The position numbers and the translations under genes were made by a program. Shown piece by piece: positions 51,318-60,884 of a DNA stretch of 64,000 bases (its first letter is position 1; the number at the start of each line of letters is the position of its first letter). Origin of the DNA: Anaerolineales bacterium. Lineage in GTDB: Bacteria; Chloroflexota; Anaerolineae; Anaerolineales; UBA4823. The notes beneath the pieces are model-generated. The model did not search any database, was not told the origin of the DNA, and worked only from the letters and a program-made list of their open reading frames with translations. The stretch covers positions 62,001 through 126,000 of the forward strand of contig JAFGJM010000004.1 of assembly GCA_016929095.1 (NCBI GenBank). Direction: 5' to 3'.

Positions 51318-52302
51318 TGAAAATAATAAAACCCTCATCGAGGTACAAGATTTAAAAGTTCATTTTTATCTAAAAGCGAGTGGGTTCTTCAATCGTAAAC
51401 GCCAGGCAGTCAAAGCAGTTGATGGTGTGACTTTCGATGTGCGTGAAAATGAGACGTTTGGATTAGTAGGCGAGAGCGGTTGCGGGAAATCTACCACAGG
51501 TCGTGGAATCCTGCAGTTAATTCGACCAACAGCGGGGAGTGTACGCTTTGAGAATATCGAGTTAACCAAACTTGGCAAGGAAGCCATAAGGTGTATGCGT
51601 CCTAAGATGCAAATGATCTTCCAGGATTCATATGATTCGCTTAATCCGCGTCATCCAATCGGCAGGATTATTAGCGACCCCTTGGTAATCCATGGAATTG
51701 CCCGGCGAGGTAGTGCGGAATTGAAAGAGCGTGTAAGCGAATTGATGAACATGGTGTGTTTGAATCCGGGATATGTCAATCGGTTTCCCCATGAATTTTC
51801 GGGAGGACAGCGACAACGGATTGGCGTAGCGCGTGCTCTGGCATTGAATCCCAAATTTATCGTCTGCGATGAATCGATCTCAGCCTTGGATGTCTCAATT
51901 CAAGCCCAGATTGTGAATCTCCTTCAAGAACTGCAAGAGCAATTTGGGTTAAGCTATCTGTTTATTGCGCATGATTTGAATATGGTGCGTTTTATCTCGA
52001 ACCGGGTTGCAGTCATGTATATTGGCAAGATTATGGAAATGGCAGACCGGCAGACTTTATTCAAAAGTCCATTGCATCCGTACACCAAGTCGCTTATCTC
52101 TGCCGCTCCGACACCAAATCCCAAATTCGAGCGTAATCGCCAGCGGATAATCCTTTCCGGCGAAGTACCCAGCGCCACTAATCCACCAAAGGGTTGTGTT
52201 TTCAATACTCGTTGCCCCATAGCGTTTGAAAGGTGCTCGCAAGAAATCCCGGAGTACCGAGAAGTTGCTCCACAACATTTCGTAGCCTGTCATGCAGTGT
52301 AA
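51310..52302 (+). CDS. DppF/OppF-type ABC ATPase 1
   Basis: 330 residues: Walker A '[17 protein letters not shown]', signature 'FSGGQRQRIGVARALA', Walker B 'FIVCDESISALDVS' and the C-terminal 'GCVFNTRCPIAFERC' segment. It starts inside the end of the dppD 1 gene, so translation is coupled. Second ATPase of the importer; the GH116 gene follows 28 bases later. Confidence 0.93.
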   Translation: MSNENNKTLIEVQDLKVHFYLKASGFFNRKRQAVKAVDGVTFDVRENETFGLVGESGCGKSTTGRGILQLIRPTAGSVRFENIELTKLGKEAIRCMRPKMQMIFQDSYDSLNPRHPIGRIISDPLVIHGIARRGSAELKERVSELMNMVCLNPGYVNRFPHEFSGGQRQRIGVARALALNPKFIVCDESISALDVSIQAQIVNLLQELQEQFGLSYLFIAHDLNMVRFISNRVAVMYIGKIMEMADRQTLFKSPLHPYTKSLISAAPTPNPKFERNRQRIILSGEVPSATNPPKGCVFNTRCPIAFERCSQEIPEYREVAPQHFVACHAV

Positions 52303-52330
52303 AAAAAAATAAGAAGAGGTTGGTTTAATT

Positions 52331-54892
52331 ATGAAGGAAAAACGACTGAAAACATCATTAATGCGAAAATACGGTTCCGATGCAAGTGCACTGGCTTTCC
52401 CTTTAGGCGGTATTGGTACGGGTAATATTTCACTGGGTGTTCGTGGGAATTTTATTGACTGGGAAATATTCAATCATCCCGGAAAAGGTGCTATAAATCC
52501 GAATTCTTTTTTTTCGATTTGGGTTAAAGAAGGAGATAACCAACCGGTATGTAAAGTACTGGAAGGCCTAATACAGCCGCCTTATAATGCTTCCCAAGGG
52601 TACCAACCTTATTCAGTGGCGGGACTTCCTCATTTCCGAGAAGCACATTTCTATGGAGAATATCCTCTCGCAAATATTATTTTTAGAGATCCCGATATCC
52701 CACTAGAAATATCCTTAGAAGCCTTTACACCATTAATACCACTAAATACAGAAGATTCAGGTCTTCCCTGTGCTATTTTTACTTATTCGGTTAAAAACAC
52801 ATCGAAAGAAACTGTCAAGATAAGCCTGGTTGGATCTTTCATGAATCCTGTAGGGGAAATCCAAATAACTTCTTGCGGGAGTATTGTTCCGGATGACATC
52901 GGTCAAAGCCGAAATGAATTCTACGAAACTGAACGATTACATGGCATAAAATTTTCTTCGGATCGGTATCAAACACACGAACTTAAATACGGAAATCTTT
53001 GTTTAACCACTAACTATCCAAATATCACTTATAAACAGGTATGGTTACGAGCAGGTTGGTTTGATTATCTGCGTGAATTTTGGAATGACTTCCGTAATGA
53101 TGGCATGCTTCAAGACCTAGGATATGACACACCTTCCCCGCTTGGAAAAAATGACACAGGATCTTTGGGTGTAATTGATGAACTTGAACCTGGTCAGACT
53201 GGAAACTATCGATTCATCCTATCCTGGTTTTTTCCAAATCGGCCGAAAAGTTGGAATCAAAACCGCAGAGATAAAATTATACGTAATCATTATGTTCTCA
53301 AGTTCGATAACTCCTGGGACGTGGCCGCATATGTTGTTGAGAATATAAACTATCTAGAGGGGAAAACACGAGAATTCCATCGGACAATCCATCAAAGCAC
53401 TTTGCCTGCTTATGTGAAGGATGCGCTTTCGGCAAATATTGTTCCGCTTCGAAGTACAACCTGTTTTTGGCATGACGACGGAAATTTTTATGGTTATGAA
53501 GGTTGCTGTAATGATCGAGGCTGTTGTGACGGAACTTGTACTCATGTCTGGAGTTACGCCCATACTCTTGCTTATTTATTCCCTGATTTAGAGCGGAATA
53601 TGAGAGCTACTGAGTTTACGAAGGAGACGGAGTCTGATGGGTATATGTATTTTCGCGGCTATAACCGTTTCGAAGAAGAATTCAAATGGGATTGGGGTGA
53701 TCAAAAACCCGAAGCGGCGATTGATGGTCAAATGGGATGTATCTTGCGCGTTCTGCGCGAGTGGCGTATTAGCGGCGATATCCAATGGTTGCGTGATGTA
53801 TGGGGTGGTGTAAAACGCGCTATCTATTATGTTTCTCATCATTGGGATACTGATGGCGATGGATTACCAGACGGGCGTCAACACAACACCTATGATATCG
53901 AATTTTATGGCCCTAATCCATTGGGAACGATTTATTACCTGGCTGCTTTGCGGGCTGTTGAGGAATTAGCGAAAGTACTGGGAGAAAATGATTTAGCAGA
54001 TGAATATCACCAAATATTCTTATCGGTAAGCGAAAAAGCGGATCTTCTTTTATGGAACGGAGAATATTATACCCAGAAGCTGGATGATATTAATCAATAT
54101 AAATATCAGCATGGCACAGGCTGTTTATCCGACCAGTTGCTTGGGCAATTACACGCCAAAATACTTGATCTGGGATACCTGGTTTCTCCGGAGCATATTA
54201 AAACAACGGTAAAGGCTATCAATAAATACAATTTCAAAAAAGACTTCTATAACCATCATAATTGTCAAAGGAATTATACATTTAATGATGAATCGGGATT
54301 GATCCTTTGTTCCTGGCCGTATGGTGGTGAACCGATCCAGCCATTTGTCTATTCGGATGAGGTATGGACTGGCATCGAATATGAAATTGCTACTTTATTG
54401 ATTTATGAAGGGATGATCGAAGAGGGGCTTGATATTGTGAAAGCGGTAAGAGAACGTCATAATGGTGTTCGCCGCAATCCGTGGAATGAAGTCGAATGTG
54501 GCAATCATTATGCCCGGAGTATGGCCAGTTGGGGGCTTCTCCTGGCACTCACGGGATTTCATTATGATGCACACACCCATTCAATTTCATTCAATCCTGT
54601 ATATCAATCAAATAATTTTCAGGGCTTGTTCACTACAGGTAGTTGCTGGGGAAGTTATTCCCAACAATTCGATAACGACAAATTTGATTTATTCATAGAC
54701 ATAATTTACGGCACGTTAGAAATCGATGAATTAGTTATACACTTGCCAGGATCTTTTACAAAAGCGGCATCAAAAATTGGCTCAAATAATGTTCCAATTA
54801 TTTATGACAAATTATCCGGAAAAACAATAATAAAAATTGATCCAAGTATGATCATAAACGAGGAAAATCGATTGGAAATGAGGTTTGCATGA
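52331..54892 (+). CDS. GH116-family glycosidase (non-lysosomal glucosylceramidase/beta-glucosidase type)
   Basis: 853 residues, in the length range of the family. The N-terminal beta-sandwich begins 'FPLGGIGTGNISLGVRGNF'. The catalytic (alpha/alpha)6 barrel includes 'CTHVWSYAHTLAYLFPDLER', 'WDTDGDGLPDGRQHNTYDIE' and 'GTIYYLAALRAVEELAK'; the Asp in 'HNTYDIE' aligns by eye with the acid/base region of GBA2-like enzymes. No signal peptide, so it acts inside the cell on imported substrate. GH116 includes beta-glucosidases, beta-xylosidases and related enzymes. It follows the Opp-type importer directly, which links import to hydrolysis. Confidence 0.87.
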   Translation: MKEKRLKTSLMRKYGSDASALAFPLGGIGTGNISLGVRGNFIDWEIFNHPGKGAINPNSFFSIWVKEGDNQPVCKVLEGLIQPPYNASQGYQPYSVAGLPHFREAHFYGEYPLANIIFRDPDIPLEISLEAFTPLIPLNTEDSGLPCAIFTYSVKNTSKETVKISLVGSFMNPVGEIQITSCGSIVPDDIGQSRNEFYETERLHGIKFSSDRYQTHELKYGNLCLTTNYPNITYKQVWLRAGWFDYLREFWNDFRNDGMLQDLGYDTPSPLGKNDTGSLGVIDELEPGQTGNYRFILSWFFPNRPKSWNQNRRDKIIRNHYVLKFDNSWDVAAYVVENINYLEGKTREFHRTIHQSTLPAYVKDALSANIVPLRSTTCFWHDDGNFYGYEGCCNDRGCCDGTCTHVWSYAHTLAYLFPDLERNMRATEFTKETESDGYMYFRGYNRFEEEFKWDWGDQKPEAAIDGQMGCILRVLREWRISGDIQWLRDVWGGVKRAIYYVSHHWDTDGDGLPDGRQHNTYDIEFYGPNPLGTIYYLAALRAVEELAKVLGENDLADEYHQIFLSVSEKADLLLWNGEYYTQKLDDINQYKYQHGTGCLSDQLLGQLHAKILDLGYLVSPEHIKTTVKAINKYNFKKDFYNHHNCQRNYTFNDESGLILCSWPYGGEPIQPFVYSDEVWTGIEYEIATLLIYEGMIEEGLDIVKAVRERHNGVRRNPWNEVECGNHYARSMASWGLLLALTGFHYDAHTHSISFNPVYQSNNFQGLFTTGSCWGSYSQQFDNDKFDLFIDIIYGTLEIDELVIHLPGSFTKAASKIGSNNVPIIYDKLSGKTIIKIDPSMIINEENRLEMRFA

Positions 54893-54953
54893 TCTTTCCT
54901 TTTGTAAAAATCCTCATGAATCTAGTGGATAGTAACATAGGAGAATTTCAATA

Positions 54954-56024
54954 ATGAGTGAACTATCACTTTCCAAGGTATACAACCCGAATGCTGGTTG
55001 GTACAAGGGTGATTTTCATGCCCACACTGACTGCTCCGATGGTCGATATTCTGCTGTTGAAGTGATTCAGCTTTCATTGGCTCAAGGTCTGGATTTTTTC
55101 GCTATCACCGACCACAATACCATAAATTCTTTCGATCAATTCGGTGATGACCCGGCGATGCTTGTCATCCCCGGGATAGAAGTCACTTTGGATATGGGAC
55201 ACTGTAATATTTTTGGGATGGAGGGTAACCCTGCTAGCGCCTGGCAACATTGGATGGAGGGTATTTGCGGGGATCAAATTTGGGTGCCATTATCAGATGG
55301 GCGAACCACAACTAGTCTGCTCCGGGAAATCGCGGCTTGTGGATTGTTCACTTCAATTAATCACCCGTTCTTAAACCCCTGGGAATGGCGTGATGCCGAT
55401 ACCGAGCTTAACAATGTACAATTTATTGAAGTGTGGAATGATCATCTATGGCCTGATAATCGACAAGCAACTCCGATGGCGTTGGATTTCTGGACTCGTA
55501 CTCTAAACGCTGGAATGCGGTTGACTGCTATTGGAGGCAGCGATTTCCATTTTCTACCTGGCGATCAACCTGAATGGCCCGGCGAGTATATGGGTATGCC
55601 AAGTACCTGGGTGTATGCAGAGGAGCTTTCCGGAAAAGCAGTGCTGGATGGGTTGCGGCAGCATCGTGCTTTCATTAGTATTGGACCCAAATTGATATTT
55701 GAGGCAAAATGTGCTGACGAAATTGTAGGAATCGGGGGATCTTTGCCACTGGCTGAAAGTGAAATCGAGATATTTGCCAGAGTTGAAGCGCTTGAGGGTG
55801 AAGGCTGCCTCCGCCTTATTCAGAATGGGACGAATTTCGAAAATTTCCCTGTCAGAGGAGAGGAAGCGCAATTTAAAACACGGGTGCATCTCGATGGAAG
55901 GGAGAACCAATGGTTCCGTCTGGAAGCATGCAATCGTAAAGGTGATTTGTTGGCTTTTACCAATCCGATATTCATCGGACCTGAACCACAGCTTGTGTCA
56001 GGAAAATTTGGGGATTATTGTTAA
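54954..56024 (+). CDS. PHP-domain metal-dependent hydrolase (CehA/McbA-like)
   Basis: 356 residues. Metal-binding motifs of the PHP fold are seen in order: 'GDFHAHTDCSDG', 'AITDHNT', 'IPGIEVT', 'INHPFLNPWEW' and 'GGSDFHFL'. The C-terminal third is a beta-rich domain of the kind found in CehA/McbA proteins. These hydrolyse phosphoesters or other ester and amide bonds; the substrate cannot be told from sequence. TAGGAG precedes the ATG. It is the last plus-strand gene of the glycoside locus and may remove a phosphate or ester group from a sugar derivative. Confidence 0.82.
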   Translation: MSELSLSKVYNPNAGWYKGDFHAHTDCSDGRYSAVEVIQLSLAQGLDFFAITDHNTINSFDQFGDDPAMLVIPGIEVTLDMGHCNIFGMEGNPASAWQHWMEGICGDQIWVPLSDGRTTTSLLREIAACGLFTSINHPFLNPWEWRDADTELNNVQFIEVWNDHLWPDNRQATPMALDFWTRTLNAGMRLTAIGGSDFHFLPGDQPEWPGEYMGMPSTWVYAEELSGKAVLDGLRQHRAFISIGPKLIFEAKCADEIVGIGGSLPLAESEIEIFARVEALEGEGCLRLIQNGTNFENFPVRGEEAQFKTRVHLDGRENQWFRLEACNRKGDLLAFTNPIFIGPEPQLVSGKFGDYC

Positions 56025-56167
56025 CGATTGAATCCCAGAATGTAATTTATTTTAGAATCGCCAGGAATTTGGTTTCCCGATATATTTTCTTTTTTAAAAC
56101 ATGACTACCAGACTCTTCGATTAGGCGGCGACTACTATTGATAATTGAATAAGATACCGGAGTCAAT

Positions 56168-58270
56168 TTAACTTATTTCGACTTCATCACAAGTGAGAAT
56201 CCCTTCTTTAACTACCAATGCTGCCGCGCCACCATTCAGGGGTTGATCGTTATCAACCAGGTCGAATAGTTGATTTCCATCTACCCAACCCTGGAGGTGT
56301 GTACCATTAACCTTGAGCACCAGATTATATTTGACATTGAATTGGAGTGGGAAATCAACCTCTTTAAGTACAGAATTATCCCCCAATGTTTTTACCAAAC
56401 GGATTTTACCGTCATTACATAGCAGCAAAGCATAGTAACGCCTTAACCCTTGTACAGATACTGCAACCCCCATTGAATCTGCCATAAAGCTGCTAATGCT
56501 GGCTTTCACCTGGTAGTTATTCCATTCACGAGTACCTTGAATGATCATGCCTATCCCCTCGTTTTGGATTAATCGAAATGATTCACTAACCGAACCTTCC
56601 CAGTAGTCAACAGCATCAACCCAAGTGCGTTGCCAAAGGGAGTTTTCGACATTTGGTCGAGTTAGTCGCAGGTGAGGAGTGCCACTCCATGTCAGGTAAT
56701 CCAGATATAGTGTGCCAGATTCTTCGCCATTTCCATGAATTTTTATACCAACAGCCTGGATAGGCAATCCGTTCAAGTCGGGTATTGTCCATGAAAAATG
56801 GCAACGTTCACCGGGGTTGAAAGAAACCATTGGTCCTTCGAATGCCTGGAGAGTATCTTTCGCACCATAATACTTTATAAAGAGACACCCTTCTATTGTG
56901 CTTGAGTTTGTTGGATCTGCTTCAATTTCTGCTTTGATTGTTTGTCCCGGATAGAGCGTTGGGCTTGCAATCAATTCGTAAGTACGCTGCTTAAGATCTG
57001 AAAAAGGAATAAAGGTTTGGGTGGAAACAGCACAAAACCAATCGGGTTCCTTGCTATGAAATTGAAGCGCCAGACTTCGAGAGCCTATAATACTATGACC
57101 TGCAATATTGGTAACTGTTATAGTGGCGTTCGATGAGAGCATTTCATCCCATTGAAAACCTTGGACTGATCCTGGCAATTCGAAATGGAATCGTGCTCCC
57201 CTCTTAGGATTGAGTGGTTCCTGATATGCTAGTGCTCGACCGATATTAACAAGGACGTATGTTTCTTGAACGGCATCGGTAATAGCCCGTCCACCATCAG
57301 AACTGGGTAAATATAGCCGGTCGGCTACCGGACCACGCCAATCGGGGCCATGATCAATACCGGCTAATCCGTTCTTGATACCCATAAAGCATCCGACATT
57401 ACCGGAATTACAATCGGTATCCCATCCGCATGTGTTGACAATCATTAATGTCTTTTGGAAATCATCATCGCCGTAAAGGAGTGCCAATTGAATCAATGCA
57501 TGGTTAGGAACAATATGACAGTTGCCTGCGTAATTCGAGTATCCATATTTTTCATTGATTTTCTTACGCGACTTCCGCCAATCCGGTTCGATGGCGCGCC
57601 ACTCTCTTAAATCGTTAATCAGGCGGTAAATATTTGAATCTTTTGGGATGAATTGCAAACCGGTATCTATCAGAGAACCTAGATCTCGTTCAACAAATGC
57701 CTGAGCTTCCATTGCAGCCAATACTTGAGCAGCATAAACAGCTTCCCCATCGTGACTGACACTGCTGGCTTTCTTTGCCAACTCGGCTGCCAGTTCCGGG
57801 TCGCCAGGAGCTACCATAGCCCAGCCATCGATGAAAATCTGTGCTCCAATTTGTTCGGCAACCACTTTACCATTCATGGCAATAGACCCACTTTGAGGGG
57901 CTGGAATGCCATGTTTCAGTCGCAGATATGCGGTGTGCTCAGTTGAATGTCCCATTCCCCCCCACCATAAAATGGTACGTTTTTCTATCAGATAATTCAA
58001 CCAGGTTTGACCGATTTGAGCAGAAGTGATATTGCGTTGATTACCGTGATCGGGTAAAGCGCGAAGGAAGGTGAAAGTTCCTGCAATATCGTCATCAGGG
58101 ACGACTAAAGGAACGTTGAACTTATTATGGACGTAATAATTTACCTCTCCGAGTTCAGCCATTATTTTTTCATATAACCAATTTTCGAAGGGGCGTCCCA
58201 AATAAACACCAATTATTTTTCCAAGGATTCCGGCATAGACTCGTTCAGTGTAATCATATGGAAGGGTCAT
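56168..58270 (-). CDS. ADP-ribosylglycohydrolase-fold protein with C-terminal lectin-like domain
   Basis: About 700 residues from ATG 58270 (AAAGGAG upstream; a longer start at 58330 is unlikely). Residues 1 to about 370 match the ADP-ribosylglycohydrolase fold with magnesium-site motifs 'PDDDIAGTF' and 'GWDTDCNSGNVG' and also 'GHSTEHTAY'. The remaining 330 residues are beta-rich, ending in a laminin-G/DUF1080-like domain ('DYWEGSVSESFRL', 'NLVLKVNGTHLQGWVDG'). The addition is unusual for enzymes that remove ADP-ribose from proteins and suggests a carbohydrate or nucleoside-glycoside substrate. No signal peptide is seen. It converges with the PHP gene. Confidence 0.82.
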   Translation of the reverse strand: MTLPYDYTERVYAGILGKIIGVYLGRPFENWLYEKIMAELGEVNYYVHNKFNVPLVVPDDDIAGTFTFLRALPDHGNQRNITSAQIGQTWLNYLIEKRTILWWGGMGHSTEHTAYLRLKHGIPAPQSGSIAMNGKVVAEQIGAQIFIDGWAMVAPGDPELAAELAKKASSVSHDGEAVYAAQVLAAMEAQAFVERDLGSLIDTGLQFIPKDSNIYRLINDLREWRAIEPDWRKSRKKINEKYGYSNYAGNCHIVPNHALIQLALLYGDDDFQKTLMIVNTCGWDTDCNSGNVGCFMGIKNGLAGIDHGPDWRGPVADRLYLPSSDGGRAITDAVQETYVLVNIGRALAYQEPLNPKRGARFHFELPGSVQGFQWDEMLSSNATITVTNIAGHSIIGSRSLALQFHSKEPDWFCAVSTQTFIPFSDLKQRTYELIASPTLYPGQTIKAEIEADPTNSSTIEGCLFIKYYGAKDTLQAFEGPMVSFNPGERCHFSWTIPDLNGLPIQAVGIKIHGNGEESGTLYLDYLTWSGTPHLRLTRPNVENSLWQRTWVDAVDYWEGSVSESFRLIQNEGIGMIIQGTREWNNYQVKASISSFMADSMGVAVSVQGLRRYYALLLCNDGKIRLVKTLGDNSVLKEVDFPLQFNVKYNLVLKVNGTHLQGWVDGNQLFDLVDNDQPLNGGAAALVVKEGILTCDEVEIS

Positions 58271-59065
58271 TTCTTCTCCTTTTGAGTGATGGTAACCGGG
58301 TTGTAATATCCTGTTCAAGAAAGCATTCAACCTGAGATATTTAATTCATGCTTTTCTGGGTATTTTTGAATTTTCTGCCCATTATAGTCGATAAACGCCA
58401 TATCAATATTTGTCTAAAAACCCGCTATGGCTAACTGTGTAGAATTGAATAAAAGTAACATTGTGGAGAAAAAACTTGTCAAGAGGGTTCCTCGCCTAGC
58501 ATAGCGCCCTCGGCGCGATTCGAACGCGCAACCGTCTGATCCGAAAAGTGGAATAAGCGTTCTTTGGCGCTTATGTAGTCTACAGAGTCCTATATATGAG
58601 GGGTATTTTGTGTATTTCGTCTATATTTTCCAAGCTTTAGTGCCCATTTGCACCAGTCATGATGGGAGGGAAGGCAGCTCTGGTTTTTTATATAGAATGT
58701 TATATTACTAATATTCGATGGGTATGATGCCGTTTTAATAATTCATTGTGAGTGACAAGTATCACCCAATAACAGTGACAATTGGTCATTGGATTTAAAT
58801 AATTTTTTAGATATAAAATAATCATCTCGAATAATGGCACGGTGTTTCACTATTAGAAACGGTTTTACTCGTGAAAAAAAACATTAAGAAAATATCGTTA
58901 TATTCTCATGTGAATGTTAATTATCGGTAAACATGTTTATGGAAAGCCATGAATGTTGAACGCATTTTTAGCGAAGGAGGTGGCTTCAACATAAATGTTG
59001 ATTTTTAAGATCAATGATTATGGTTTATGAACAACTGAGATAAATAAAAATAAAAGGAGAAAAAG
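58271..59065. other. 795-base gene-free stretch with a tRNA fragment and small dyads
   Basis: Apart from the tRNA 3' fragment near 58504-58546, no gene is supported. Two short dyads lie near the right side: TAAACATGTTTA (58928-58939, perfect palindrome) and CAACAT/ATGTTG (58987-59000). A 19-codon frame from 58949 ('MNVERIFSEGGG') contains an AAGGAGG sequence and is not recognised. The dyads may be regulator sites for the importer that follows. Confidence 0.45.
58504..58546 (-). pseudogene. 3'-end fragment of a tRNA-Arg gene, candidate attachment site
   Basis: Read on the minus strand: TCGGA with the 3' half of the anticodon stem TCAGA, a five-base variable loop CGGTT, a perfect T arm (GCGCG, TTCGAAT, CGCGC), acceptor strand CGAGGGC and discriminator G. 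The 5' half (acceptor, D arm, 5' anticodon stem) is missing; upstream bases do not pair. If the loop is read normally the anticodon is TCG (Arg). Such 3' fragments are left by integration at tRNA genes. Confidence 0.7.
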
Positions 59066-60748
59066 ATGAAAGTCCGATATACCAATATTCTTGTCGTCAT
59101 GGTGATCATTTTTTCCATGATTATTGTCTCTTGTCAGTCGGCTCCGACGCCTGAAGAAACAATACCAACTGAGGCAGTGCAATTAACAGATGAAATTGAA
59201 GGGGTTGTTGAAGAAACAGAACAACCCGCGACTTCATCAGAAAAGCCGACTATTATAGTAGCCATTGATGGCGATATTGATCATATTGAATTACAACAAT
59301 TCCGCACGATTGCCGGATATGACGCAACAGCAAACCTTTATGAACCACTTGTCACACAAAAAGCCGTGCAAGATGAAAATGGCGTATGGATCGGATCGAA
59401 CGATTATGTCGGTGCGGGCGCTGAATCTTGGGAGGTATCCGATGACGGTTTGGTTTACACCTTCCACCTTCGGAAAGAAGCAAAGTTTGCTGACGGTACA
59501 CCTGTTACGGCAAAAGATTACTATATTACCTTTGATAGAGCCATAAACGGGAATGGTTATATAAAATTACTTTTGCCTTCTTTTGCAGGTGTTGAATCGA
59601 TAGACCAGGTGAAAGTTATAGATGATTACACCCTGCAAATTACACAAAATAAAGCTTCTTCATTATCATTGATCATTTATGGTTTCCAGGTGCTTGGCGC
59701 AATGAGCGAAAAGACAATTAAAGATCATGCCACCGCTGATGATCCTTGGGCAGAAACCTGGCATCGAAATAATGCTAACCCCAGTGGGCCATATGTCATC
59801 ACAAGCTGGAAACCTGGTGAGGAATATGTATTCGAACCGAATCCCTTCTACTGGCGTGGTCCAGATTATTATGGTAATTCAAAAGTAATATATCGGGTCA
59901 TTCCCGATGCATCCACCAGAGAGCAGCTTTTGAGAGCTGGGGACATCGATATCGCACAAGGTATTCCTTACAAGGATATTGCAGATTTACAGAAAGATTC
60001 TAATTTAACATTTTTCAAGATAAAGACTCCGCGCGTTTATCATGCCGGCATGAATGTCACTAAGAAACCCTTTGACGATGTCAGAGTCCGCAAAGCTGTT
60101 TCTATGGCAGTGGATTATCAAGCTATTGTTGATAATGTAATCTATGGCTTTGGAGAAAACCCAAAATCTCCGGTAGGTGTTAGTATGCCAACTCATACTG
60201 ATGAATTTTGGCCATATGAAGGACCAAACATCGAAGATGCAAAAGCATTGCTGGCAGAAGCTGGATATCCGGATGGATTCGAGGTTGATTTGCTTGTTCC
60301 TCAAGAAGATCAGGCACGGATGGATGCAGCGACCTGGATTCAAGCGGGATTGGCGACAATTGGCGTGAAGGTTAATATCAATGCACAGCCTACTGCACAA
60401 TTCAACAGCTTACTTGACACGCATGAACAACCTTTCTATATGTTCGAGTGGTATTCATGGGGGAACGATCCTGCTTTCCAGCTCCATTGGAATTTCCGTT
60501 GTGAGGCATGGACAAATTATGCGCTGTATTGCGATCCGGCTATGGATAAAATCATTGATGATTTGATTGTCACGTCTGATCCTGACAAACGCGAAGAATT
60601 AAGTTATCAAGGTCAAAAGATGGCACTTGATACGGCTACCTGGATTTACCTTTACCAAAACGATTGGGTCGTTGCTGCACAAAAGGGAGTGACTGGCGTA
60701 GGGTTCTTTAATGATCTTCATACTCACTTCTCAAATCTAACTAAATAA
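59066..60748 (+). CDS. Oligopeptide/dipeptide-type (family 5) substrate-binding lipoprotein 2
   Basis: 560 residues. Signal with lipobox 'IVSC' (Cys23), a Glu/Thr/Pro linker to about residue 65, then a family 5 domain: 'TIIVAIDGDIDHIELQQFRT', 'YTFHLRKEAKFADGTPVTAK', 'RKAVSMAVDYQAIVDNVI' and 'LLAEAGYPDGFEVDLLVP'. AAAAGGAG lies just before the ATG. It heads a second importer whose gene order (binding protein, B, C, D, F) equals that of the first. Sequence differs well from binding protein 1, so another ligand is likely. Confidence 0.92.
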   Translation: MKVRYTNILVVMVIIFSMIIVSCQSAPTPEETIPTEAVQLTDEIEGVVEETEQPATSSEKPTIIVAIDGDIDHIELQQFRTIAGYDATANLYEPLVTQKAVQDENGVWIGSNDYVGAGAESWEVSDDGLVYTFHLRKEAKFADGTPVTAKDYYITFDRAINGNGYIKLLLPSFAGVESIDQVKVIDDYTLQITQNKASSLSLIIYGFQVLGAMSEKTIKDHATADDPWAETWHRNNANPSGPYVITSWKPGEEYVFEPNPFYWRGPDYYGNSKVIYRVIPDASTREQLLRAGDIDIAQGIPYKDIADLQKDSNLTFFKIKTPRVYHAGMNVTKKPFDDVRVRKAVSMAVDYQAIVDNVIYGFGENPKSPVGVSMPTHTDEFWPYEGPNIEDAKALLAEAGYPDGFEVDLLVPQEDQARMDAATWIQAGLATIGVKVNINAQPTAQFNSLLDTHEQPFYMFEWYSWGNDPAFQLHWNFRCEAWTNYALYCDPAMDKIIDDLIVTSDPDKREELSYQGQKMALDTATWIYLYQNDWVVAAQKGVTGVGFFNDLHTHFSNLTK

Positions 60749-60773
60749 ACCAAAAGATCATTTATATCGCATC

Positions 60774-60806
60774 GGAAGGACGGGGATCTAAAAAACTCGT
60801 CCTTCC
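60774..60806 (+). terminator. Stem-loop between binding-protein and permease genes (second Opp-type importer)
   Basis: GGAAGGACG (60774-60782) and CGTCCTTCC (60798-60806) form a perfect 9-bp stem 25 bases after the binding-protein stop. It is the fourth example of this arrangement in the window. Confidence 0.62.
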
Positions 60807-60884
60807 AAAAGAATTCTATTATTATTAAAATGATTTTGGAATGTTGTTGGAAATTAACCATATACTCTCTTATGAATTGATATT

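Noticed and set aside
58500..58600. Complete tRNA gene
   Set aside because: Only the 3' half from the anticodon loop is present; no D arm or matching 5' acceptor strand lies upstream.
58949..59008. Nineteen-codon frame before importer 2
   Set aside because: Too short to judge, no family match, and the AAGGAGG lies inside rather than before it.
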